From positions 1-58,578 of the forward strand of contig NZ_BAYD01000062.1 in NCBI RefSeq assembly GCF_000685075.1: DNA of 58,578 bases. Reading direction: 5' to 3'. Origin of the DNA: Paraburkholderia oxyphila NBRC 105797. GTDB taxonomy: Bacteria > Pseudomonadota > Gammaproteobacteria > Burkholderiales > Burkholderiaceae. Shown one piece after another: positions 8,126 to 15,790 of this stretch. The position numbers and the translations under genes were made by a program. The first letter of the stretch is position 1. Each line of letters opens with the position of its first letter. The notes below the pieces were generated by a model, which did not search any database, was not told the origin of the DNA, and saw only the letters and a program-made list of their open reading frames with translations.

Positions 8126-9559
8126 ATGAATCAATCCGAACCCGTCGAACGCTTGTGGGGCGGCCGCTTCAAGACGGGTCCGTCGGCGGCGCTGGAGGCG
8201 CTGTCGCGATCGGACCCGAGCTTCTTCCGACTTGTTCCCTACGATCTGGCCGGATCGCGCGCGCATGCGCAGGAGCTGCATCGCGCCGGCATTCTGACCG
8301 CGCAGGAGCTGCAGCTTCTGCTTGCCGAAATCGGCCGCCTTGAAGCGGAGCACCTGGCGGGAGAGATCGCGCCCTCGAAGGACGACGAGGATGTCCACAC
8401 GTTTCTGGAGCGCGAGCTCACGAAGCGTCTGGGCGCAACCGGAGGCAAGCTGCGCGCGGGCCGCTCGCGCAACGATCAGGCCGCGAACGATCTGCGCCTG
8501 TATCTGCGGGCCAAGGCCCGCACGCTGACAACGGCCGTGCTCGACCTGCAGAATGCGCTGCTCGAGCAGGCGAGCGCGCACACGCAAAGCGTGGCGCCGG
8601 GCTTCACCCATCTGCAACCGGCGCAGCCGGTGGTGTTCGCGCATCACCTGCTCGCGCACGCGCAGGCCATCTACCGGGATCTCGAGCGCTTCGCGGATTG
8701 GGACCGGCGCAGCGCGCGCTCGCCGCTTGGCGCGGCCGCGCTCGCGGGCTCGGCAATCTGTTTGCATCCCGAATTATCGGCCGTGGAGCTCGGCTATGAC
8801 GGCCCCTGCGAGAACTCGATCGATGCGGTTGCCTCGCGCGACCATGTGGCCGAATTCGTGTTCGTCGCGAGCATGCTGTCGGTCAACCTCTCGCGGCTGT
8901 CCGAGGAAGTGATCTTGTGGACGACGCGCCAGTTCGGCTGGGTCGTGCTCGACGACGGCTATGCGACAGGCAGCTCGATCATGCCGCAGAAGAAGAACTC
9001 CGATATTGCCGAACTCACGCGCGGCAAGGCGGGGCGGCTGATCGGCAATCTCGGCGGCTTGCTGGCGACGCTCAAGTCGCTGCCGTTGGCCTACAACCGC
9101 GATCTCGCGGAGGACAAGATCGCCGCGTTTGATTGCATCGACACCCTGGAACTCGTGCTGCCCGCCATGGCCGGGATGATGCGCACGATGCGCGTGAACG
9201 TCGACGAGATGCGCAGGCAGGCGCCACTCGGCTTCACGCTGGCGACCGAGGTGGCCGACTGGCTTGCACTGCGCGGCGTGCCGTTCAGCGAAGCGCACGA
9301 GATTACGGGCGCGCTGGTGCGCACGTGCGAGGAGCAAGGCATCGAACTGGCCGATGCTTCCGTTCAGACGCTCGCGCGAGTCGATGTGCGGCTAGAGGCT
9401 TCTGTGCTCGCGCATGTCACGCTCGACGCGGCGGTGGCGGCGCGCAGCGGCTTTGGCGGCACGGCGCCGGAGCGAGTCGCCGAGCAGATTGCGCGGCTGC
9501 GTCAGGCGTTGGGCAAGCAGGCCGAGTGGGCAGACAGCTATCAGGGGCCGTCGTGGTGA
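8126..9559 (+). CDS. argH: ArgH-family C-N lyase (argininosuccinate lyase or related)
   Basis: A 477-residue member of the aspartase/fumarase superfamily, ArgH branch, which releases fumarate from an N-substituted aspartate by beta-elimination. Seen motifs: LWGGRF near the N-terminus, AGRSRNDQ, FTHLQPAQP (catalytic Thr-His), and GSSIMPQKKN, the flexible signature loop. LRAGRSRNDQ and the overall wording resemble actinobacterial ArgH more than the LHTGRSRNDQ form I expect in a Burkholderia housekeeping copy, and the loop continues KKNSD in place of KKNPD. Together with its place between two binding-protein genes, this suggests a catabolic lyase, comparable to EDDS lyase or iminodisuccinate lyase, though ordinary argininosuccinate lyase is not excluded. 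The ATG at 8126 has AGGA eight bases upstream; an ATG at 8120 is too close to it. Confidence 0.85.
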   Translation: MNQSEPVERLWGGRFKTGPSAALEALSRSDPSFFRLVPYDLAGSRAHAQELHRAGILTAQELQLLLAEIGRLEAEHLAGEIAPSKDDEDVHTFLERELTKRLGATGGKLRAGRSRNDQAANDLRLYLRAKARTLTTAVLDLQNALLEQASAHTQSVAPGFTHLQPAQPVVFAHHLLAHAQAIYRDLERFADWDRRSARSPLGAAALAGSAICLHPELSAVELGYDGPCENSIDAVASRDHVAEFVFVASMLSVNLSRLSEEVILWTTRQFGWVVLDDGYATGSSIMPQKKNSDIAELTRGKAGRLIGNLGGLLATLKSLPLAYNRDLAEDKIAAFDCIDTLELVLPAMAGMMRTMRVNVDEMRRQAPLGFTLATEVADWLALRGVPFSEAHEITGALVRTCEEQGIELADASVQTLARVDVRLEASVLAHVTLDAAVAARSGFGGTAPERVAEQIARLRQALGKQAEWADSYQGPSW

Positions 9560-9623
9560 AGGTGTTCAGCCTGCGCGGGGTGCTGCGCGTATCGATTCAG
9601 ATCAACGACTCAACGGAGTTTTC

Positions 9624-10466
9624 ATGAGCTCATTTCGCTGTCTGCCAAAGGTCGCCGCGCTGCTTGTCAGTCTCGTTGCGTTGCATGCGCCGCTTTGCGA
9701 GGCGCAAACCGGCGCATCCTCCATCGGCAAGCCTGTGCTCGTTGCGGCCATCGTGCCAAACTATCCGCCGTTCGAATACAAGGATCCGGCATCGGACAAG
9801 TTGACGGGTTTCGATGTCGATCTTGGTGAAGCGCTCGCCACGAAGCTCGGCGTGAAGATCGAATGGCAGGAGACCAGCTTCGACCAGATGATGAGCGCGC
9901 TGGGCACGCACCGTGTGGACGTCATCCTTTCCGGCATGACCGATTTACCCGCACGGCGAGAATCGGTGAACTTTCTCGACTACATCACCACCGGGCCGCA
10001 GTTCTACACGCTCAAGGAGCGCGCCGGAGCCTTCGCCTCGATGGATGCATTGTGTGGCAAGGCGGTGGGCACGAGCCGGCGCACGTCGTTTCCCAATGAC
10101 ATCGCGAACTGGAGCAACCAGCATTGCGTGAAGGCGGGCAAGCCGGCCATCAAGGTGGTGGGCACGGACGGCTCGTCGGATGCCCGGCTGCAGTTGCGCC
10201 AGAACCGGATCGATGCCGCGGTGCAGGGCGGCGAGACCTTGCCGTATCAAAACTCGGTGGAGCACGATGCCTACGCGCCAATAGGGCAACCGTTCCTCTC
10301 ACAGTACACGGCGATCGGCATGTCAAAGGACAACAGCGCGCTCAATAGCGCGCTCGTGAATGCCTTCAACCAGTTGGTGGAAGACGGCACCTATCAGAAG
10401 ATACTCGCCAAATGGGGGCTGCAGCACCACGCGGTGCCCAAGGCGATGATCAATGCGGGGACCTGA
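9624..10466 (+). CDS. ABC transporter substrate-binding protein (second copy)
   Basis: A 280-residue periplasmic family-3 binding protein with a signal peptide ending near CEAQT. It is a close paralog of the protein at 7155: ALCGKAVGTSRRTSF, VVGTDGSSDARLQLRQ and VQGGETLPYQ match it nearly word for word, including the cysteine pair. Two binding proteins for one permease/ATPase usually broaden or tune the range of ligands, so the operon may import related molecules or stereoisomers. GGAG lies five bases before the ATG. It is the last gene of the operon; the next gene is convergent after 59 bases in which I see no clear terminator. Confidence 0.9.
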   Translation: MSSFRCLPKVAALLVSLVALHAPLCEAQTGASSIGKPVLVAAIVPNYPPFEYKDPASDKLTGFDVDLGEALATKLGVKIEWQETSFDQMMSALGTHRVDVILSGMTDLPARRESVNFLDYITTGPQFYTLKERAGAFASMDALCGKAVGTSRRTSFPNDIANWSNQHCVKAGKPAIKVVGTDGSSDARLQLRQNRIDAAVQGGETLPYQNSVEHDAYAPIGQPFLSQYTAIGMSKDNSALNSALVNAFNQLVEDGTYQKILAKWGLQHHAVPKAMINAGT

Positions 10467-10525
10467 GATCGTCGCGCCGTCTTGAGGTGCGCGATTGGCG
10501 CATGCGCAGCCGTGCGCTGCCACAT

Positions 10526-10873
10526 TCACGGCCCTTTCGCGGCTTTGGCGAACGCCTCGGCGAGCTTGTCGAAATGGCGCAAAGCCGCAGGCGTAAGCTC
10601 AATCTGCTTGCGGCGCGAATCTTCGGTGTCGGTGAGCTGCAACCATCCCTTGTCGCGCATCGATGTGATGCGCGCGTGAAGCGTGGCGGGCGAGCCAAGC
10701 TGGCTTTGCGCCATCATGTCCCGCACCGACAGCCGGTCTTTGGTTTGCGCCGCGCGTGCCACGAATTCGAGGATCCGCTCTTCGAGCGGGTCCAGACCAG
10801 GCAGCGCGGGCAAACCCCGCAGCGCCTCGGCCAGTTGCAGAAATCGCAGGTAGATGTCAGCGGGACGTGTCAT
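10526..10873 (-). CDS. MarR-like winged-helix regulator
   Basis: A 115-residue protein with the layout of a small MarR-family repressor: ADIYLRFLQLAEAL helix, a winged helix-turn-helix around LSVRDMMAQSQLGSPATLHARITSM, then the wing DKGWLQLTDTEDSRRKQIELT, whose D-x-RRK pattern is typical of MarR proteins. It is shorter than the usual 140-150 residues, lacking part of the first and last dimerisation helices. I chose the ATG at 10871-10873; a GTG at 10910-10912 would add 13 residues but puts the start codon inside a perfect inverted repeat. It lies divergent from a membrane protein gene, over two palindromes that are candidate binding sites for it. The ligand is unknown. Confidence 0.75.
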   Translation of the reverse strand: MTRPADIYLRFLQLAEALRGLPALPGLDPLEERILEFVARAAQTKDRLSVRDMMAQSQLGSPATLHARITSMRDKGWLQLTDTEDSRRKQIELTPAALRHFDKLAEAFAKAAKGP

Positions 10874-10894
10874 TGCTTGCGCGCTGTTGAAAGG

Positions 10895-10920
10895 GCGCTC
10901 GCGTAGCGACACGCGAGCGC
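10895..10920. repeat. Perfect GC-rich inverted repeat, 10-bp arms
   Basis: GCGCTCGCGT (10895-10904) and ACGCGAGCGC (10911-10920) are exact reverse complements around a 6-base spacer. It directly abuts a second palindrome at 10921. In the transcript of the MarR-like gene it would form a stable hairpin ahead of the start codon. Confidence 0.65.
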
Positions 10921-10943
10921 GTTATGATCCACTCGATCATAAC
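10921..10943. promoter_or_regulatory. Candidate operator of the MarR-like regulator
   Basis: GTTATGATC (10921-10929) and GATCATAAC (10935-10943) are perfect 9-bp arms around five bases. Size, AT-rich arms and position 21 bases before the start of the membrane protein gene and about 48 bases before the MarR-like gene fit an operator for a small dimeric repressor controlling both genes. Confidence 0.6.
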
Positions 10944-10964
10944 CATGAGAGAGCAGTTTACCGG

Positions 10965-11582
10965 ATGTCCAGCTTACGGTTACATTTCTTGTCTATAACC
11001 GGCACCGTGATAGCGTTTGTGGTGTCGCTATGGATCAATCAGCTGGTTTTCGCGGATACGTCGTTTGTCCGCGGCGTCAACTGGATATATCTTCCATCGG
11101 GCATCCGCCTGTTGAGCACATTGCTCGTTGGGGTCGACGGGTTCATTGGCCTGCTGGTCGGCGGTCTGCTGATGGACTTTCTCTATTGGTTTCCACATGA
11201 CCCGGTGCGCGCCATTGCGGGAGCGATTTTTGGTTCGCTGGCGCCGTACCTCGTCTACAGGCTTGCACTGGAGCGCTATAACCTGCGTGCTTCGTTGACG
11301 AATCTCACACCGAAGCGGCTTCTGATCTTGGCCGTCGCGTATTCGATTGCGAATCCCTTGCTGCATCACATCTGGTTTGCACTGCAAGGCGATACGCACA
11401 ACTTTATCGAAAGCTTCGTCATGATGTTCGTGGGCGATCTGTCCGGGGCGCTGATCATGCTCTATGTCATAAAGGGAATGCTGGCATTGTTGCCGAAACA
11501 GCCGGGCAATTCGCACCTGACGAACGGAATGTTCAGCATCCGGTTGGCACTCAACAGCGCCTATGATAATCGGCTGAAGTAA
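10965..11582 (+). CDS. Integral membrane protein, MASE1-like
   Basis: A 205-residue polytopic membrane protein with about six hydrophobic segments. The stretch NWIYLPSGIRLLSTLLVG resembles the W-x-PSG-hydrophobic core of MASE1-type membrane sensor domains, but no output domain follows, so it would be a stand-alone sensor or transporter-like protein. The C-terminus is polar. Divergent from the MarR-like gene and preceded by its presumed operator, it is probably under that regulator's control. GAGAG lies about 12 bases before the ATG. Function is not known; the family link is tentative. Confidence 0.7.
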   Translation: MSSLRLHFLSITGTVIAFVVSLWINQLVFADTSFVRGVNWIYLPSGIRLLSTLLVGVDGFIGLLVGGLLMDFLYWFPHDPVRAIAGAIFGSLAPYLVYRLALERYNLRASLTNLTPKRLLILAVAYSIANPLLHHIWFALQGDTHNFIESFVMMFVGDLSGALIMLYVIKGMLALLPKQPGNSHLTNGMFSIRLALNSAYDNRLK

Positions 11583-11640
11583 CACGGCGTTTTGATGTCA
11601 GGGTGCCATGGGTTTTTCTTTGGCGCGAGAGGGGTGCGGG

Positions 11641-12366
11641 CTAGCGCAAAAGTGCTCCACGTCGGATTTCCAGTTGAGCGATCAGTTGCTGAAGCACTTT
11701 CTCCGCCTGTGCGGGCACGGATAGAAATCTGAAGCCCAGGATGAATAATTTCCCGCCGCCAGGGTGCGGCCGAGGGGAGACAAGCTGCAGATTCAGGGTG
11801 ACGCCGCCGTATTCTTTGAGGTGTAGAACAACATTATTCAGCGTTAAACCGACTTCGAGATTCGCAATATTTTCGTCCTGCGTCTTCAATGCCACACCGC
11901 CGAGCGACAGGTCATGCAACTCAAGGCGGAAGGATTGCCCATCCGGCAGTTGCCCGCTGCAAAAATACGGGTCGACCACGGGCGTTTCAACCCGAAAATA
12001 TTCGCGCCGTTGCATGCGGAAAAGCACTTTCGGGAGCGCGACTTCGAAAGCGGGCGCACTATCGTGCGAGACTTCGGATGGCATGCCCGTCGTGAACTCG
12101 ATTCTCACGCCGTCGGGTGATGCGCCAAAGCGCAGTTTGTGGGCTGCCAGCACGGCGTGGTTCACGGGACGCAAGGCTCCGTAATCGAAAATGAATGTTT
12201 TCGATTCTGTGTCGACATGAAGCAAACGCGTGACGATCTGGCCATAGCCGTAGTCAACCGTCAGGAAGTCCTGTCTCGTAGCAAGCTCACGTAGAAACGT
12301 GCCAATTTCGAGTGGATTGCGTAAGCCAAAATCGGCGCTATCCGTCGGCTCCGCTTCGCCTGTCAT
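11641..12366 (-). CDS. YcgR-like flagellar brake protein, PilZ domain
   Basis: A 241-residue c-di-GMP receptor with the two-domain YcgR plan. The N-terminal YcgR/PilZN domain (about residues 18-112) begins NPLEIGTFLREL, and the PilZ domain follows with its ligand motif RREYFRV (R121-x3-R125) and DLSLGG (152-157), both complete, so it should bind c-di-GMP. Such proteins slow the flagellar motor through stator or switch contacts. I use the ATG at 12364-12366 because AGGA lies nine bases before it; an upstream GTG at 12444 has no ribosome binding site. No flagellar genes are near. Three GGDEF cyclases in the window could supply its ligand. Confidence 0.88.
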   Translation of the reverse strand: MTGEAEPTDSADFGLRNPLEIGTFLRELATRQDFLTVDYGYGQIVTRLLHVDTESKTFIFDYGALRPVNHAVLAAHKLRFGASPDGVRIEFTTGMPSEVSHDSAPAFEVALPKVLFRMQRREYFRVETPVVDPYFCSGQLPDGQSFRLELHDLSLGGVALKTQDENIANLEVGLTLNNVVLHLKEYGGVTLNLQLVSPRPHPGGGKLFILGFRFLSVPAQAEKVLQQLIAQLEIRRGALLR

Positions 12367-12492
12367 GGGCAATCGTCCTAAAGGACTTTCTTCGAATAAT
12401 CTGGCGCTGGGGGCCGAAAGGAGATGACGTAGTTTGCGCAGCACGATAGATATTGATGACAGTTCCGGGCGCAGCTTGGTACGCCGTATCGG

Positions 12493-13110
12493 TCAGGCTT
12501 GTGGCGGTTCGCCGAAATTTCGATGTGCGTACTTGTGCGGGCCGGTCATGGAATCGCGAAGCGTCCCCAGTCGATCATGAAAGGCCCGCCAGTCAACGGC
12601 GAGTAACGGGATCGTCGGATCGCCGCGTGAGGCGTACGAGAAGAACCGCATCCATCCGTCGAGGAACGCAGTGCTGTCCGGGCGAAGCAAGCAGGGCGGC
12701 CTTGCAACAAGGGGGTAATTCAGATTGGGAACCGGCGGGAGTTGGGTTTGACGCGATGTAGCGGGGCGGTCGCCTGTGGCATCGCCTTCGGAGCCTTGTC
12801 CGCCAAGATAACGCTGAACGACCTCACTCACAGCATTCGTTGAAAGCTCGATAAATGACACACGTACGTCGTCCAGAATCCTGGACGCGATAGCCTGCTC
12901 CGCCAAATCGATCGTGACGCGTTTGAGCGCTACCGTCCTGGCGTAGTCAGGCAGCGCACGAAATGTTGCCTCGCCGTGGCGCAACGCATCTTGAAAGAAC
13001 GGATAGTGCGCGAGCCATGGGTCGGCCGCACGACCAATCGGCTGACGCGCTGTATCTAACCAATGGCTCTGGGCAACGCGCTCCATTCCGGCGATTTCTC
13101 TCAGGTTCAT
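12493..13110 (-). CDS. Hypothetical protein, possible poly-hydroxyalkanoate-type accessory
   Basis: A 205-residue soluble protein that I do not recognise with certainty. It begins MNLREIAGMERVAQ, has Trp/Phe-rich helices (HWLDTARQP, PWLAHYPFFQDALRHG), a central helix ending in IELSTNAVSEVVQRYLGG, a low-complexity linker near residue 115, and a C-terminal part with WMRFFSYASRGD. No signal peptide or membrane segment is visible from this start; an upstream GTG/ATG at 13149 would add a hydrophobic stretch of 12 residues, but nothing supports it. The name of an accessory role is only a guess from general look. GTTAT...ATAAC symmetry (13111-13127) sits right before the start codon. Confidence 0.5.
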   Translation of the reverse strand: MNLREIAGMERVAQSHWLDTARQPIGRAADPWLAHYPFFQDALRHGEATFRALPDYARTVALKRVTIDLAEQAIASRILDDVRVSFIELSTNAVSEVVQRYLGGQGSEGDATGDRPATSRQTQLPPVPNLNYPLVARPPCLLRPDSTAFLDGWMRFFSYASRGDPTIPLLAVDWRAFHDRLGTLRDSMTGPHKYAHRNFGEPPQA

Positions 13111-13290
13111 TGTTATGAAAACTATAACGATAAGCCAACGAATTGGCAAGGGATGATGCCGCCTGAATTGACGACTACACCCAGGTTGACGGTCACGTCT
13201 CCACGAACTTTAGGGGCGCACGATTTCATTTTGCTTGCAGTTCCGTGTCGTTGCTCGCCTCATGGCGCAACGCGTTAGTGCAACCTGGCC

Positions 13291-13707
13291 TTAGCCGGTC
13301 ACAAGCATGGCGGGCAGCAACGACCCGTTAATCCCGCTGGTGACATACTGTTCGCCGTCTGCGCGGCCAGCATCCGCGCCTTGATGAAAGGCCGCGGAAT
13401 CGCTTTCAGCATCCGCCCATTGCGTGCCGGCAATGCACGGATACATCAGGGCAATGGCAAGGCAGCCCGCGTCCATGGCCACCCCCTGATCGGCGATCGC
13501 CCATGCCGTGCAGATGGCCGCGGAAAAGCCGTACAGGTAGCCGGCAAGCGTTGCCGTCATATCGGCGCTCAAGCTGCGGGGCTGATATTCGCTGCGCATG
13601 ATCGCGCTAAGGCCCAATGTGGCGACGATGGAGGCGATCTGATGGGCCGAAGCAGTGGAGCCCGATTGGGCTGCCGCCCTGTTCGCGCGAAACCATGAGC
13701 CGTTCAT
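13291..13707 (-). CDS. Hypothetical protein
   Basis: A 138-residue protein of unknown function, with a start ATG preceded by GGGGA. It is Ala/Ser-rich with two weakly hydrophobic stretches (ASIVATLGLSAIM and TLAGYLYGFSAAICTAWAIA, then GCLAIALMYPCI), and an acidic, Gly-rich tail. It could be a small membrane-associated protein or a tail-like fragment. Codon positions look biased as in real genes but less strongly than in neighbours. I cannot assign a family. Confidence 0.4.
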   Translation of the reverse strand: MNGSWFRANRAAAQSGSTASAHQIASIVATLGLSAIMRSEYQPRSLSADMTATLAGYLYGFSAAICTAWAIADQGVAMDAGCLAIALMYPCIAGTQWADAESDSAAFHQGADAGRADGEQYVTSGINGSLLPAMLVTG

Positions 13708-13897
13708 TGCCGTCCCCGATTGATTTTGGTGTCCGCGCGATGCATGCTGTCACGGCACTGGGTCAATATGGAGACTGCCCGGAAATCGTTCTGTTCGGTG
13801 GTGAACGTCTGAATACAGGAAAGCCCTCCAGCCCGGCAGGCCGCTCTGGCTGAGCGGTGTCGCCGGAACAGGAAACGGAGTCGGATGTGGCCTTTAG

Positions 13898-15415
13898 ATG
13901 ACAAGAACGCAAAAGAACCAGTCCGCTTTTTTCGCCAACCGCATCCGGCGAATCGCCTCGACATCCTCGCTGGTTGTCGGTTCCTGCGCGTTGATTGCAA
14001 TCGTCATGGTTGGCCTGTGCGGGCTCGTCCTCAATCAGGGGCGGCTCGATGCGCTGAGTCACACGCGAGATACCTTGCGTGACATCTCCTTGATCGCCCA
14101 GCGCGATATCGAGCGCAATTTCGAGTTGTATGAGCTGTCGCTACAGGCGGTCGTCGACGGACTGCAACAGCCGGAGGTCATGGCGCTGCCGCCCCATCTG
14201 CGCAGGCAGGTGCTGTTCGACCGGGCGGCCAGCGCCCGATACCTCGGCTCGATGCTGGTGCTGGACGCCGCGGGCAATATCGTCATCGACTCCGGGAGCG
14301 ATACCCCACGCGCGGGCAACTTCGCCGACAGGCCTTACTTTATCGTCCAGCGCGACCATCCTGACGTGGGCCTCTACATCAGCGACCCATACCTGTCGCG
14401 TCTGCGTGGCGGCGAGCCCAGCATTGCCCTGACACGACGGCTCTCCCATCCGGACGGCTCGTTCGCCGGGATTGTGCTGCTGACCGTCAATCTCGAGTAC
14501 TTCCACACGCTGTTCGCCGGGCTCTCGCTCGGCCCACACGGCTCGATGTCGCTGATCGGCCACAACGGGATCATGATCATGCGGCAACCCTACGATCTCC
14601 GGATTGTCGGGCGCAGCATCAAGGGGGCCAGCACCTACCGGCACTTCCTGTCCGAGCCGGAGGGCAGCTTCAGCGAGACCGCGTCCATCGACGGCACGCG
14701 CCGGCTTTACTGGTTCTCCAACTTCCCGCGCTATCCGCTGATCATCATGGTGGCGGCGGCGGACCAGGACATCTATGCCGCGTGGCGCCGGCGCACGCTG
14801 TTCATTGGTTCGCTGATGCTCGCGTTCGGTTCGGCCTTTGTCGCCTTGTCGATGCTGTTGGGTGTCCAGTTGCGGCGCCGCATGCGGGCGGAATCGGAAC
14901 TGCAACTGCTCGCGCGCACCGACGGGCTGACCGGCCTGAACAACCGGCGCAGTCTCGGCGAAATACTCGAGCAGGAATGGCGCCGCGCGCGGCGCAATCG
15001 CAGTGTAATGTCGCTGCTGTTTCTCGATATCGACCGGTTCAAGGCCTACAACGACACCTATGGTCATCAGGCCGGCGACGATGCGCTCGCGGTGGTGGCG
15101 CGCTGCATCAGCGCAAGCATTCGCCGTCCCGCCGATACGGCGGCCCGCTACGGCGGGGAGGAGTTCGTGGTCGTGCTTCCCGAGACACCCGCGTCGGGGG
15201 CTGCGGAAATTGCGGAACGGATCCGCAGCGCGATCGCCGGGTGCGAGATCGAGCATGCGGGTAGCGAATACGGGCGGGTGACGGCGAGTATCGGCGTGGT
15301 CAGCCGCGTACCTGAGACCGACGACGACCTGAGTGCCGCGATCAAGGCCGCCGACGAGGCACTGTATCAGGCGAAAACCAGCGGCCGCAACAGGGTGTCC
15401 CAGTACGAACCGTGA
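13898..15415 (+). CDS. Diguanylate cyclase with periplasmic Cache sensor
   Basis: A 505-residue inner-membrane diguanylate cyclase. A first membrane helix (about 23-45) and a second (about 301-323) bracket a periplasmic dCache-type sensor with the typical DRPYFIVQRDHPDVGLYISDP segment. The cytoplasmic GGDEF domain carries GGEEF at 419-423 and, five residues before it, the inhibitory site RPAD (410-413), so it should make c-di-GMP and be subject to product inhibition. It is a paralog of the cyclase at 24484. The ATG has GGAG rather far upstream; I keep it because the N-terminus then fits a short cytoplasmic tail. The sensor ligand is unknown. Confidence 0.9.
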   Translation: MTRTQKNQSAFFANRIRRIASTSSLVVGSCALIAIVMVGLCGLVLNQGRLDALSHTRDTLRDISLIAQRDIERNFELYELSLQAVVDGLQQPEVMALPPHLRRQVLFDRAASARYLGSMLVLDAAGNIVIDSGSDTPRAGNFADRPYFIVQRDHPDVGLYISDPYLSRLRGGEPSIALTRRLSHPDGSFAGIVLLTVNLEYFHTLFAGLSLGPHGSMSLIGHNGIMIMRQPYDLRIVGRSIKGASTYRHFLSEPEGSFSETASIDGTRRLYWFSNFPRYPLIIMVAAADQDIYAAWRRRTLFIGSLMLAFGSAFVALSMLLGVQLRRRMRAESELQLLARTDGLTGLNNRRSLGEILEQEWRRARRNRSVMSLLFLDIDRFKAYNDTYGHQAGDDALAVVARCISASIRRPADTAARYGGEEFVVVLPETPASGAAEIAERIRSAIAGCEIEHAGSEYGRVTASIGVVSRVPETDDDLSAAIKAADEALYQAKTSGRNRVSQYEP

Positions 15416-15790
15416 TAGGGACATCGCGATACTTACGGGGCAGGGCGCCATCGCGACACATGGGCGAATGCGCCCGGTTCATCCTCGTGCGCTATCAGGA
15501 TTCGGTGCGGCGGCCGTGGCAGGCGATCATCCGCAGACCGGGAAAACCCTACAATCAACTTTCTGTTGCTTTACTATATTTACGGTGGTGAGCCAGCCGG
15601 CAACCGGAAAATGCGCTTTTTCGTCATAACAATCAACGCGTCCATTTCCCGTTGAGTCCATTCAGCCCATCGAGCGTTAAAACGCCGGGCAACGATTGTA
15701 GGACTACTGATCGATGTCATGGTGAAGGGGGCTTTGCCGTGAGCATCTGTTTGTCCTGCTGGTTCACGCCAAGCAACAGGAGTGAGTCCG
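15416..15790. other. Intergenic region, no gene seen
   Basis: These 375 bases between the cyclase and the FAD oxidoreductase show no convincing reading frame. A short stem GGGCG/CGCCC near 15465 has no T-run. The stretch from about 15555 to 15640 is richer in A/T and would be the likely promoter area for the downstream pair. AGGAGT at 15778-15783 is the ribosome binding site of the next gene. Confidence 0.5.

Noticed and set aside
10874..10912. Longer MarR-like protein starting with GTG at 10912
   Set aside because: The GTG lies in a perfect inverted repeat and the added residues do not resemble the family; the ATG at 10873 is preferred though not proven.
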